From assembly GCA_025450635.1 (NCBI GenBank), contig JANWHA010000095.1, positions 1 through 32,365 on the forward strand: a stretch of DNA of 32,365 nt, given 5' to 3'. Each line of letters starts with the position of its first letter. The stretch's first letter is position 1. Of the stretch, positions 1-9,100 are shown in pieces. The translations under genes and the position numbers were made by a program. Source of the DNA: Croceibacterium sp. GTDB lineage: Bacteria; Pseudomonadota; Alphaproteobacteria; Sphingomonadales; Sphingomonadaceae. The notes under the pieces are model-generated. The model had not been told where the DNA came from, ran no database searches, and saw only the letters and a list, made by a program, of their open reading frames with translations.

Positions 1-2
1 CG

Positions 3-128
3 CAGCCGCTGATGGACCATCTCGGCGTCGACGCCACCGCGCGAGCCAGCTTCGGCCTTTATAGCGACGAGGACGACATCGCCGCGCTGCTGCGCGGAAT
101 CGAACGGACCAAGAGGATTTTCGGATGA
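3..128 (+). CDS. sufS: Cysteine desulfurase SufS, C-terminal fragment (5' end outside the window)
   Basis: Open frame from the window edge: QPLMDHLGVDATARASFGLYSDEDDIAALLRGIERTKRIFG*. The ARASFGLYS..DDI..L..G motif is typical of the SufS/class II cysteine desulfurase C-terminus. It lies directly upstream of other suf genes. Confidence 0.85.
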   Translation, partial: QPLMDHLGVDATARASFGLYSDEDDIAALLRGIERTKRIFG

Positions 129-142
129 CGAACCCCCCAGTT

Positions 143-251
143 CGTCACCCTGAACTTGTTTGTGCAAGCACAGCTTCGCGTCCAGGGTCCATCTATCAGG
201 ATGGCTCCGCGCATGAGGCGAAATGGATGCTGAAACAAGTTCAGCATGACG
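143..251. repeat. Imperfect intergenic inverted repeat (REP-like); arms at 143-161 and 233-251
   Basis: Left arm CGTCACCCTGAACTTGTTT. Right arm AAACAAGTTCAGCATGACG matches the reverse complement of the left arm at 17 of 19 positions. It sits wholly between sufS and sufT. Confidence 0.75.
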
Positions 252-261
252 GAAGAGTGTG

Positions 262-747
262 ATGAGCGAAGAAGCGGACAAGAGATTTGACGTCGAGGAA
301 GTGGACGGCGTGACGCCACCGCCGCGCGCGCGGGTCGAGGACGCGGCCGACGAAAGCGCGGGCGACAAGCTCGAGCGCAAGAAGGATTACCTCGAAGGCT
401 TCCTGGCGCAGCAGCCCGCCGCTGCATCCCCCGGCGAACCCGGCGGTGACCTTTACGAGAGGGTGATCGACGCGCTGCGCGAGATCTACGACCCGGAAAT
501 CCCGGTCAACATCTACGACCTCGGCCTCATCTATGGCGTCGACGTCACCGACGAAGGTGACGTCGCGATCACGATGACGCTGACCACCCCGCATTGCCCG
601 GTCGCCGAATCGATGCCGGGCGAGGTCGAGCTGCGCGCCAGCACGGTGCCCGGGGTGCGCGACGCCGAGGTCAACCTGGTGTGGGACCCGCCGTGGGGCC
701 CGAACCTGATGAGCGACGAAGCGCGCCTTGAACTGGGCATGCTGTGA
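262..747 (+). CDS. sufT: SUF system Fe-S assembly protein SufT / DUF59 (MIP18-like)
   Basis: YERVIDALREIYDPEIPVNIYDLGLIYGVDV...TMTLTTPHCPVAESMPGEV is the DUF59 signature. In the suf cluster. The listed ORF starts at GTG 259, with ATG at 262. Confidence 0.88.
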   Translation: MSEEADKRFDVEEVDGVTPPPRARVEDAADESAGDKLERKKDYLEGFLAQQPAAASPGEPGGDLYERVIDALREIYDPEIPVNIYDLGLIYGVDVTDEGDVAITMTLTTPHCPVAESMPGEVELRASTVPGVRDAEVNLVWDPPWGPNLMSDEARLELGML

Positions 748-1244
748 GCACTCTGATGCCCGAACTCACGGTCGAGCCGGCCGACTATGGCGATCCGCGC
801 GATGCCGCCGATCTGGTGATGCTGCTCGACGTTTACGCGCGCGACCCGATGGGCGGCGGCGAGCGGCTGTGCGACGAGGCGCGCGCCGCCGTCGTGCCGG
901 GGCTGGCGGCGACCCCGGGCGCCTTCTCGCTCATCGCACGCCTCGGCCGCGAGCCGGTCGGCATCGTCAACTGCTTTACCGGTTTCTCCACCTTTGCCGC
1001 CCAGCCGCTGGTCAACGTCCATGATCTCGCGGTGCTGCCGCGGCATCGCGGCCGCGGCATTGGCCGGGCGTTGCTGCGCGCGGTCGAGGACGAAGCGCGC
1101 TCGCGCGGCGCCAGCAAGGTCACGCTCGAGGTGCTGAGCGGCAACGCGCGCGCGAAGGCGTTGTATCTTGCGCTTGGCTATGGCGATTACCAGCTTGATC
1201 CCGAAGCCGGACACGCCCTGCTCTGGCAAAAGTTGCTCGCATGA
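744..1244 (+). CDS. GNAT family N-acetyltransferase
   Basis: VHDLAVLPRHRGRGIGRALLRAVEDEARSRGASKVTLEVLSGNARAKALYLALGYGDY matches GNAT motif A/B (RGRGIGRALL). GTG start overlaps the sufT stop. Confidence 0.88.
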   Translation: MSTLMPELTVEPADYGDPRDAADLVMLLDVYARDPMGGGERLCDEARAAVVPGLAATPGAFSLIARLGREPVGIVNCFTGFSTFAAQPLVNVHDLAVLPRHRGRGIGRALLRAVEDEARSRGASKVTLEVLSGNARAKALYLALGYGDYQLDPEAGHALLWQKLLA

Positions 1245-1597
1245 CCGAAACCAAGCTCCGTTCCCGTCCCGCCGCCGTGACGCTCTCTCCCGCCGCCGAG
1301 GCGCGCGTTGCCTCGCTCATGGCGACGGCGCCCGACGGGGCCATTGGCGTCAAGCTCTCGACCCCGCGCCGCGGCTGCTCGGGCCTCGCCTATTCGGTCG
1401 ATTACGTCAGCGACGAAAAGCCGTTCGACGAGAAGATCGTTACACCCGGCGGAACGTTCTACATCGACGGCGCCAGCGTGCTCTATCTCGTCGGCTCGAC
1501 GATGGACTGGAAGGAAGACGATTTCGCCGCGGGCTTCGTGTTCGAGAATCCGAACGCGAAGGCCTCTTGCGGCTGCGGCGAAAGCTTCACGGTATGA
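1241..1597 (+). CDS. sufA: Fe-S cluster assembly A-type carrier (HesB/IscA/SufA family)
   Basis: RGCSGLAYSVDYV ... SCGCGESFTV contains the conserved Cys motifs of A-type carriers. ATGA overlap with the GNAT gene. Confidence 0.9.
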   Translation: MTETKLRSRPAAVTLSPAAEARVASLMATAPDGAIGVKLSTPRRGCSGLAYSVDYVSDEKPFDEKIVTPGGTFYIDGASVLYLVGSTMDWKEDDFAAGFVFENPNAKASCGCGESFTV

Positions 1598-1759
1598 TCA
1601 GGCCGGATTTCTTGCGGTCCCTCGGAAGCGGTTTCGAACGGGACATGCGCCGGGCGAACCGCGGCCGCCCCGGTGCCGCCGAGCCTCAGCCGGCGGTCCC
1701 TCCGCGCGGTCCGCTGCCGCTCGAAGGCGGGGCCGAAGCTCCGCTCGACTGAGCGGCGG

Positions 1760-2263
1760 CTACTTCATCAGCGCCGTTATGCAGGCCGCGCGATCGACGT
1801 CGCGGCCGTCGCTCTCGCGCCGGGCATCGACATAGGTCGCCACCGGCGTCGCGCCCGGGTGCAGCGGATAAAGATAGACATCCAGCACGCACGCCGGCCC
1901 GGCGAACTGCAGCTTGCGCATGTCGCCTTCGTGGACGTCGAGCCGCGGCGAGCCGAATTCGCGCGTCAACGTGGCGGCGTCCTTTTCGATCACGCTGGAA
2001 AGGCTCGCGTCCTGCTCGACTTGCGGGACCCGGAACGGCTGCGGCGGCGGCCGTTTCGGCACTGTCGGCGGGGGCGCGGTATGCGTGCGGGTATGCCGGG
2101 GCGGCGGCGGGGCTCGCGTTGGCTGCGGCACCGTGGCGCACGCGGCGGCGAGCGACAGCAAGAGCAACACGACCCCGCTTCGTGCCCAAGCCGGGCCCGC
2201 GCCGAATGGAAATGTCCCGAAGCGTCCCATCCGCCGCCTGAAGTGCAAGGGAGCGCGAGCCAA
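1760..2263 (-). CDS. Hypothetical secreted or lipoprotein-like protein
   Basis: Hydrophobic N-terminal segment (VVLLLLSLAAACATVPQP) followed by a Pro/Thr-rich linker and a folded-looking domain (FGSPRLDVHEGDMRKLQFAGPACVLDVYLYP). Start codon uncertain. Confidence 0.65.
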   Translation of the reverse strand: MARAPLHFRRRMGRFGTFPFGAGPAWARSGVVLLLLSLAAACATVPQPTRAPPPPRHTRTHTAPPPTVPKRPPPQPFRVPQVEQDASLSSVIEKDAATLTREFGSPRLDVHEGDMRKLQFAGPACVLDVYLYPLHPGATPVATYVDARRESDGRDVDRAACITALMK

Positions 2264-2352
2264 GTCAATCGCGGCCGGCGGGATTGCGCCCGGCTGTGCT
2301 TGGCCGCGGCCCGATCCGCCGCTAAGCCGCCGTTGCCAACACAGGAGGGCCC

Positions 2353-3348
2353 ATGACCGATACCCGCTTCGACGTTCTCGCCATCGGCAACGCCATCGTC
2401 GACGTCGTCGCCCCGTGCGAGGATTCGCTGCTCGACCAATACGACATGCGCAAGGGCGGCATGACCCTGATCGATGCCGACGGCGCCGCCCGGCTGTACG
2501 GCGCGATGGGGCCGGGGCGCGAGATTTCCGGCGGCTCGGCGGCCAACACCGTCGCCGGGCTCGCCGCGCTCGGGGGCAAGGCGGCGTTCGTCGGCCAGGT
2601 GGCGCAAGACGAACTGGGCGAAATCTTCGGCCACGATATCCGCGCCGCGGGTGTCGAGTTCGCCACGCCGGCGCGTCCCGGCGATCCTCCGACCGCGCGC
2701 TGCCTCATCTTCGTTACCCCCGACGGGCAGCGGACAATGAACACTTATCTCGGCGCGACGCAGTTCCTGCCGGCCGAAGCGCTCGACCTCGACGCGATCG
2801 CTGCCGCGCAAGTGCTGTACCTCGAAGGCTACCTGTGGGATCCCGAGCAGCCGCGGGCGGCGATGCGCCGGGCGATCGAGGCGGCGCGCCGGGCCGGGCG
2901 CAAGGTCGCCTTCACCTTGTCCGACGCTTTCGTCATCGACCGCCACGGCGACGACTTCCGCGCCCTGCTGGCCGAGCGGGCGATCGACATCCTGTTCGCC
3001 AACGAGCACGAGCTGGCCGCGCTCACCGGCCTCGACGATTTCGAGGCGGGCCTTGCCGGCTTGGCGCCGCAAGTCCCGGTCCTCGTCGTCACCCGCAGCG
3101 ACAAGGGCGCCGTCGCGGTGGCCGGGGGGGAACGCGCCCAGGTGCCGGCCGAGCCGATCGAGCAGGTCGTCGACACCACCGGCGCCGGCGATCTGTTCGC
3201 CGCCGGCTTCCTGTTCGGCCATACCCGCGGCGAGAACCTCCAGCGGTGCCTGCGCCTTGGGGCGATCTGCGCCGCGGAGATCATCTCCCACTACGGCGCG
3301 CGGCCCGAGGCGGACTTGCGCGCCCTCGTGCAAGAGCGCCTGGCATAG
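2353..3348 (+). CDS. Adenosine kinase / PfkB family carbohydrate kinase
   Basis: N-term AIGNAIVDVVAP, GGSAANTVAGLAALGGKAAFVGQVAQDELG, and C-terminal DTTGAGDLFAAGFLFG (PfkB signature 2). Confidence 0.9.
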   Translation: MTDTRFDVLAIGNAIVDVVAPCEDSLLDQYDMRKGGMTLIDADGAARLYGAMGPGREISGGSAANTVAGLAALGGKAAFVGQVAQDELGEIFGHDIRAAGVEFATPARPGDPPTARCLIFVTPDGQRTMNTYLGATQFLPAEALDLDAIAAAQVLYLEGYLWDPEQPRAAMRRAIEAARRAGRKVAFTLSDAFVIDRHGDDFRALLAERAIDILFANEHELAALTGLDDFEAGLAGLAPQVPVLVVTRSDKGAVAVAGGERAQVPAEPIEQVVDTTGAGDLFAAGFLFGHTRGENLQRCLRLGAICAAEIISHYGARPEADLRALVQERLA

Positions 3349-3483
3349 CCTTTCCGCCGCGGTAGGGTTGGCGCTTTCTTAGGACTTCCGGCGTATCCGC
3401 ATCGGCGGAGGGCCTGGAAGCTGTATCAGACGCCAATCAACGCCCCCGCCGACGACCTCCGCCGGCCCGAGGGCCTGACGGCG

Positions 3484-4506
3484 TTGGCGCTTGGCTGGGA
3501 GCGGCTCGCCCGCCACGCCTCGCTGCCGACTCAAAGCGCGGATTTCACCGTTTCGCTGGCGGAGACGGTGCTCGCGAACGTTCCGCTGCGGCTGATCGAA
3601 GCCGTTGGCCCGGATGGTCTCGAAGCGATGCTGCCGCTGTGCTGCGCCCCGGGCCGCTTCGCCCGCTGGCGGGTGCCGGGATCGCAGGAAGTGTTCGAAC
3701 CGGTTGACGCGTTGTGCCGCGATGCCGATGCGGCGCATCGCCTTGCGCGGCTTCTCGTCGCCGATGGGCGCCCGCTCGATCTCGCCCGCATCCCGGCAGC
3801 ATCGCCGCTGATTCCGGCGCTGACGACCGCGATGAAAGGGCGCGGCCGGGTTTCGATCCGGCCCGCGACGGCCATGCCGACGATCCGCCTCGGGTCGGAA
3901 TGGCGCGACCCCGAAGATCGGTTCTCCTCGCGCCGCCGCTCGGACTTCCGCCGCGCCGCCCGGCGGGCCGCCGAGTTCGGGAACGTTCAATGCGAGATGC
4001 TGGCCCCGACTTACGACACGTTCGATGCGTTGTTCGACGAAGCCATCGCGGTCGAGGCGAAGAGCTGGAAGCGGGCGGCGGGCACCGCGATCGCCTGCGA
4101 GCCCGCCAAAGAGGCGTTCTTCCGCCGCTACCTCGCGGCCGCCTGCGCGCGCGGCGAGGGCCGCGTCGCCTTCCTGCGCATCGATGGGCGCGTCGTGGCG
4201 ATGCAACTCGCAGTCGAGTGGGCCGGGCGCTACTGGCTCTACAAGATCGGTTACGACGAAGCGTATGCCCGCTGCTCGCCGGGCACGCTGCTGATGCTCC
4301 ACGCGCTGCGCGATGCGGTCGAGCGAGGCCTGACCGGCTTCGAGCTGATGGGCGACGCCGAGGCGTGGATCGCCGACCTGTGGACCCGAGAGGTGCACGA
4401 GTGCGTGCGGCTGCGAACCTATCCCTACGCGGCCGCCGGCGCATTCGCCTGGGCGGCGGACGCGTTCGCCTGGGCGCGGTTGCGTTTGCGCGCGAGGGCG
4501 AAGTGA
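3484..4506 (+). CDS. GNAT / BioF2-like (CelD-type) acetyltransferase domain protein
   Basis: RRAARRAAEFGNVQCEM...FDEAIAVEAKSWKRAAGTAI...RVAFLRIDGRVVAMQLAVEWAGRYWLYKIGYDEAYARCSPGTLLMLHAL is typical of Acetyltransf_6 proteins. Start uncertain: the frame is open back to 3349 with no ATG/GTG. Confidence 0.75.
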   Translation: MALGWERLARHASLPTQSADFTVSLAETVLANVPLRLIEAVGPDGLEAMLPLCCAPGRFARWRVPGSQEVFEPVDALCRDADAAHRLARLLVADGRPLDLARIPAASPLIPALTTAMKGRGRVSIRPATAMPTIRLGSEWRDPEDRFSSRRRSDFRRAARRAAEFGNVQCEMLAPTYDTFDALFDEAIAVEAKSWKRAAGTAIACEPAKEAFFRRYLAAACARGEGRVAFLRIDGRVVAMQLAVEWAGRYWLYKIGYDEAYARCSPGTLLMLHALRDAVERGLTGFELMGDAEAWIADLWTREVHECVRLRTYPYAAAGAFAWAADAFAWARLRLRARAK

Positions 4507-5315
4507 CGGTGCCGTTCAAGGCGCGGCTGCGCGAGGCGCGCTATGCCCTTCCGGGCGTGCTCGAAAGGCACATCGCCGGCGAGACGGCCGAGCAGGCTGC
4601 GCGCAGCTGCGCGCGCCTTGCCCGCAGCGGCGTGGCGGTGACCCCCGGCTATTTTCACGGCGGCGAAGCAGAGCCTGCCGCGGTGGCGGACACCTGGCGC
4701 CGGCTGGCTACCTCGTTGGCGCAGGCAGGCTGCGACGCGTTGTTGGCGCTCAAGGCGCCGGCACTGGGGTTCGACGGCGAACTGGTGCGCTCGATCGCCG
4801 AAGCCGGCGTGCCGCTGGTGTTCGATTCGCTCACCGAGCCTCTGGCCGCGCGAACGCTCGAGCTTGCGGAACTCTCGTCCGCGGGTGCCGCCTTGCCCGC
4901 GCGCTGGCGGCGCAGCGCCGGCGACGCCGCGCGCCTGCGCGATGGCTCCAGCCGTATTCGCCTGATCAAGGGCGAGTGGGCCGATCCGGCCGGCGATCCG
5001 CGCGACTTTGCCGAGGCCTACCTCGAGCTGGCCGGCATCCTCGCCCGCCGCCGTGCGACCGTCGGCGTCGCGACGCACGATCCGGTCCTGGCGGAAGCGA
5101 CGCTCAACATGCTGCTCGACGCGGGGACTCCCTGCGAGCTGGAGCAATTGCGCGGATTGCCGCGGCGGCGCACGATGGCCGTGGCCAGGAAGCTCGGCGT
5201 TCGCGTGCGGCTCTACTACCCGTTCGGCCCCGGCTGGTGGCCCTATGCGCTCGATAAGGCGCTCGCCCGGCCGTATTTGCCGCTGTGGGCGCTGAGGGAT
5301 CTGATCGGCGCCTAG
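4503..5315 (+). CDS. Proline dehydrogenase-like TIM-barrel protein (catalytic Arg pair missing)
   Basis: GTG start overlapping the preceding [28 protein letters not shown] and [18 protein letters not shown] match PRODH landmarks. Confidence 0.7.
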   Translation: MTVPFKARLREARYALPGVLERHIAGETAEQAARSCARLARSGVAVTPGYFHGGEAEPAAVADTWRRLATSLAQAGCDALLALKAPALGFDGELVRSIAEAGVPLVFDSLTEPLAARTLELAELSSAGAALPARWRRSAGDAARLRDGSSRIRLIKGEWADPAGDPRDFAEAYLELAGILARRRATVGVATHDPVLAEATLNMLLDAGTPCELEQLRGLPRRRTMAVARKLGVRVRLYYPFGPGWWPYALDKALARPYLPLWALRDLIGA

Positions 5316-6613
5316 GCGTTCCTGCGTGCGAGCTCGCGCCAGCCGATGTCACGCCGGCAAAACCCGCTCGGAAATTCGATGGCGTCGACCGCCGCATAAG
5401 CCCGCCGCTGCGCTTCGGCGACGCCGCGGCCCATCGCGGTGACGTCGAGCACGCGCCCGCTGTTGGCGACGAGCTTGCCGCCGCGGCGCGCGGTGCCGGC
5501 GTGGAAGACTTTCGCGCCCGTTGCCTCGGCTATCTCGATGCCCTTGATCACGCCCCCTTTAGCAGGCGTGGCCGGATAGCCGTTCGCCGCCATCACCACC
5601 GTCAGCGCGGTATCGTCGCTGAATTTCGGCGGCGGCAGCGAAGACAGGCTGTTGGTGGCGCAGGCGTAGAGATATTCGCCGAGATCGCTTTCCAGGCGCA
5701 TCATCAGGACCTGGCATTCCGGGTCGCCGAAGCGGCAGTTGTACTCGACCAGCTTGGGCCCTTCGCTCGTCAGCATGAGCCCAGCGTAGAGCACGCCGAC
5801 GTAGGGCGTGCCGGCGTCGGCCATCGCGCGCACCGTCGGGCCGATGATCCGCTGGATGGCCTCGCCGCGCACTTGCGCCGAGAGGATCGGCGCCGGGCTG
5901 TAGGCGCCCATGCCGCCGGTGTTCGGGCCGGTGTCGCCGTCGCCGACGCGCTTGTGATCCTGCGCGCCGCCGAACGGCACGATCGTCGCGCCGTCGGTGA
6001 TGGCGAAGTAGCTGGCTTCCTCGCCCTCCATGAATTCCTCGATCACGACCTCGGCGCCGGCCCCAAGCGACTCAGGGCCGAAGGCGCCGCCGAACATTTC
6101 GGCGAGCGCCGCCTCGGCCTCGCCGCGGCTGTCGGCAATGACCACGCCTTTACCGGCGGCGAGCCCGTCTGCCTTGAGGACGTAGGGCGGCGCGAAACGA
6201 TCGAGCGCCGCATTGGCGTCATCCAGCGAGGTCGTGCGGACGTAACCGGCGGTTGGAATCCCGGCGCGATCGCACAGGTCCTTGGTGAAGCCTTTGCTGC
6301 CTTCGAGTTGCGCCGCAGCTTTCGACGGGCCGAACACCGCAATGCCCTGCTCGCGCAGCGTATCCGCCAGCCCGTCGACCAGCGGCTGCTCGGGGCCGAC
6401 GACCACGAAGTCGACGCCGTTGGCGGCACAGAAATCGCCCACCGCCGCATGGTCGCCTACGTCGAACTCCACCAGCTCGGCGTACTCGTCGATGCCGGGG
6501 TTGCCGGGGCAGGCGTACAGCGTCCCGCCTTCCTCGGCGATGAAGCGGGATTGCGCCAGCTTCCACGCCAGCGCATGCTCGCGCCCGCCAGACCCCAGCA
6601 AGAGGATGTTCAT
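5312..6613 (-). CDS. purD: Phosphoribosylamine-glycine ligase
   Basis: [78 protein letters not shown]: canonical GARS motifs. Confidence 0.97.
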   Translation of the reverse strand: MNILLLGSGGREHALAWKLAQSRFIAEEGGTLYACPGNPGIDEYAELVEFDVGDHAAVGDFCAANGVDFVVVGPEQPLVDGLADTLREQGIAVFGPSKAAAQLEGSKGFTKDLCDRAGIPTAGYVRTTSLDDANAALDRFAPPYVLKADGLAAGKGVVIADSRGEAEAALAEMFGGAFGPESLGAGAEVVIEEFMEGEEASYFAITDGATIVPFGGAQDHKRVGDGDTGPNTGGMGAYSPAPILSAQVRGEAIQRIIGPTVRAMADAGTPYVGVLYAGLMLTSEGPKLVEYNCRFGDPECQVLMMRLESDLGEYLYACATNSLSSLPPPKFSDDTALTVVMAANGYPATPAKGGVIKGIEIAEATGAKVFHAGTARRGGKLVANSGRVLDVTAMGRGVAEAQRRAYAAVDAIEFPSGFCRRDIGWRELARRNA

Positions 6614-8003
6614 GCCCGGCGATACTCCCAGCGATTCCAGCAAAGGCGATGGCGGGCTGGTAGCCAAGGGGGTGGCCGGCGACAACGCCGCGCCGCTGAC
6701 CATCACCGAGATTTCGAACCTGCTCAAGCGAACGGTCGAGGACAGGTTCGGTTACGTCAAGCTGCGCGGCGAGCTCTCGGGCGTGAAGCGCGCCGCCTCG
6801 GGCCATCTCTACTGCTGCCTCAAGGACGAGGGGGCGGTGATCGACGGGGTGATGTGGCGCGGTCCCGCGCAGGCCCTCGCGTTCGTGCCGGAAGACGGGA
6901 TCGAGGTCGTCGCCTCGGGCAAGCTCACCACCTACCCCGGCCGTTCGAAGTACCAGATCGTTATCGAGCGGATGGAGATCGCCGGCGAAGGGGCGCTGCT
7001 GGCGCTGCTCGAGAAGACCCGGCGGAGGCTCGAAGCCGAGGGGCTTTTCGCGCTCGAGCGCAAGCGGCCGCTGCCGTTCATCCCCGGCGTCATCGGCGTG
7101 GTGACGTCACCCACCGGCGCGGTGATCCGCGACATCCTTCATCGCCTGGCCGACCGCTTTCCCAGCCGCGTGCTGGTGTGGCCGGTGCTGGTCCAGGGCT
7201 CCGGCGCGCCCGAGCAGGTCGCCGCGGCGCTGCGCGGGTTTGCCGAGCTGGCCGTCGGCGGCGCGATTCCCAGGCCGGAACTGCTGATCGTCGCCCGTGG
7301 TGGCGGCTCGATCGAGGACTTGTGGAGCTTCAACGAGGAGATCGTCGTTCGCGCGATCGCCGGTTCGCCGATCCCGGTGATCAGCGCGGTCGGACACGAG
7401 ACCGACACCACCTTGGCCGACCACGCCGCCGACCGCCGCGCGCCGACGCCGACCGCCGCCGCCGAGATCGCCGTCCCTGTGCTGCGCGAGCTCGCCGCCA
7501 CGCTCGACGAGTACCGGCTGCGGCTGGGCAAATGCGCCCACCGGCCGCTGGCCTTGGGGCGCGAGCGGCTCGACGCGCGGCTGCTCAGGATGCCGCGGCC
7601 CGAAACGCTGGTGGCGCAGAAGGCGCAGAAGCTCGACGATGCGGCCGAGCGCTTGCGGCGCGGCCTGGCCGATCGGGCCGCACTGGCGCGCCACGCGTTG
7701 CAGGACGACCGCCACCGCCTCTCGGTGCCGCTGTTGCAGGCGAACTGGCGCAGCGCGACCCAGCGGCTGGATGCCTTGGATAGAATGATGCGTTCGCTCA
7801 ACCCGGATTCGGTGCTCCAGCGCGGTTATGCCCGCGTCACCGATCCCACCGGGCGGACGCTGACCACGGCGGCGGAGGCTGGCAAGGAGCCGGCGCTGAC
7901 CGTGCGTTTCCGCGACGGCCGGCTCGACGTTGCGCCGCGCATCGCCGGCAAGAAGCGCGCCGCCGAGCGCACCCCCGCGGCCGAGCAGCCGAAATTGCTT
8001 TGA
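6612..8003 (+). CDS. xseA: Exodeoxyribonuclease VII large subunit
   Basis: [137 protein letters not shown]. Confidence 0.96.
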   Translation: MPGDTPSDSSKGDGGLVAKGVAGDNAAPLTITEISNLLKRTVEDRFGYVKLRGELSGVKRAASGHLYCCLKDEGAVIDGVMWRGPAQALAFVPEDGIEVVASGKLTTYPGRSKYQIVIERMEIAGEGALLALLEKTRRRLEAEGLFALERKRPLPFIPGVIGVVTSPTGAVIRDILHRLADRFPSRVLVWPVLVQGSGAPEQVAAALRGFAELAVGGAIPRPELLIVARGGGSIEDLWSFNEEIVVRAIAGSPIPVISAVGHETDTTLADHAADRRAPTPTAAAEIAVPVLRELAATLDEYRLRLGKCAHRPLALGRERLDARLLRMPRPETLVAQKAQKLDDAAERLRRGLADRAALARHALQDDRHRLSVPLLQANWRSATQRLDALDRMMRSLNPDSVLQRGYARVTDPTGRTLTTAAEAGKEPALTVRFRDGRLDVAPRIAGKKRAAERTPAAEQPKLL

Positions 8004-8030
8004 TCCGAGCGGTTTGGTAAAGTCACCGCC

Positions 8031-8234
8031 ATGTTGATGAACTCCGGCGACCGTGCCGCCACGCTGCTTTTCGGCCCCAACAGCTTCCGGGTGATCCGCC
8101 CGGGGCATTTCGTCTTGTGCGCCGTCACCGGCGAGGCGATCGCGCTCGAGGCGCTGCGCTACTGGTCGGTCGAGCGGCAGGAAGCCTATGCCACGCCCGA
8201 AATCGCAACAAGTCGCCTGACCGGCGGCGCATGA
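8031..8234 (+). CDS. DUF2093 domain-containing protein
   Basis: 67 aa: MLMNSGDRAATLLFGPNSFRVIRPGHFVLCAVTGEAIALEALRYWSVERQEAY matches the small alphaproteobacterial DUF2093 family. Located between xseA and the M23 gene. Confidence 0.8.
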   Translation: MLMNSGDRAATLLFGPNSFRVIRPGHFVLCAVTGEAIALEALRYWSVERQEAYATPEIATSRLTGGA

Positions 8235-9100
8235 GCCGCTGGCATTTCGCCGCCGCGGGATTCCTGGTGGCGGCCGGCTGCATGGCCCTTGCCGCTCCGC
8301 CTCACTCGAACCCCTTGCCGCCACCGAAATCGGCCCGGCAGAGCCAGTTCAGCTATACCGGCGAGCTGACCCAGGGCGGCTGGATCCGCGGGCAAGCGCC
8401 GGCCGGCGCCACGTCCGCGCGGCTCGACGACCAGCCGCTGGTGCTCGACCCGTCCGGCCGCTTCTTCGCCGCGTTCGATCGTGACGCCCGATCAACCGCA
8501 ACGCTGGTCGCACAGCTGAAGGATGGCCGCACCGTGCAGAGCCCGCTGGCGATCGCGCCCCGCCAGTGGGATATCGAGCATGTCGACGTGCCGCTCACCG
8601 TGGGCAGGACGACCGAGGAATTCGTCGCCATCCGCAAGCCGGAGCTGGCCCAGATCGCCGCGGCGCGGGCGATGCAGACCGGGGCGGAAGGCTGGAAGCA
8701 GCATTTCATCTGGCCAGCCAAGGGGCGCATCTCGGGCAAGTTCGGCTCGCAGCGGATTTACCAGGGCGGGGTCGCGGGCGCCTATCATTCGGGGATCGAC
8801 ATCGCCGCCGGCGCCGGCGCGCCGATCGTCGCCCCGGCCGACGGAGTCGTGATCCTCGCCGCCGAGCAGCCGTTCTCGCTCGAGGGCCACCTGCTGATGG
8901 TCGATCACGGCGCGGGCCTCAACAGCGCCTTCCTGCATTGCTCGCAGCTCGCCGTGAAGGTTGGCGATGCGGTGCGTCAGGGTCAGGTCATCGCCTATGT
9001 CGGCATGACCGGCCGCGCCACCGGGCCGCATCTGCACTGGAGCCTGATGTGGCGCGGCGCCCGGCTCGATCCGCTGCTGTTTACCGAGCCGATGGGCTGA
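8231..9100 (+). CDS. M23 family metallopeptidase (LytM domain)
   Basis: YHSGIDIAAGAGAPIVAPADGVVILA...MVDHGAGLNSAFLHCS...GQVIAYVGMTGRATGPHLHWSL contains the HxxxD and HLH motifs. Signal-like N-terminus. ATGA overlap with DUF2093. Confidence 0.92.
   Translation: MSRWHFAAAGFLVAAGCMALAAPPHSNPLPPPKSARQSQFSYTGELTQGGWIRGQAPAGATSARLDDQPLVLDPSGRFFAAFDRDARSTATLVAQLKDGRTVQSPLAIAPRQWDIEHVDVPLTVGRTTEEFVAIRKPELAQIAAARAMQTGAEGWKQHFIWPAKGRISGKFGSQRIYQGGVAGAYHSGIDIAAGAGAPIVAPADGVVILAAEQPFSLEGHLLMVDHGAGLNSAFLHCSQLAVKVGDAVRQGQVIAYVGMTGRATGPHLHWSLMWRGARLDPLLFTEPMG

Noticed and set aside
59-427. 122-aa minus-strand ORF containing SVMLNLFQHPF
   Set aside because: That peptide is a translation of the intergenic inverted repeat; similar spurious peptides occur wherever such repeats are translated.
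1990-3333. 447-aa minus-strand ORF antisense to adenosine kinase
   Set aside because: Antisense shadow ORF; no family features, and the sense gene is unambiguous.
5285-7783. 832-aa plus-strand ORF covering purD antisense and xseA out of frame
   Set aside because: Overlaps two confident genes on both strands; composition is Arg/Ala-rich with no motifs. Spurious.
8231-8300. M23 peptidase N-terminus considered a lipoprotein (VAAGC)
   Set aside because: Position -3 relative to Cys is Ala rather than Leu/Val/Ile, so a weak lipobox; a standard signal peptide is equally likely.
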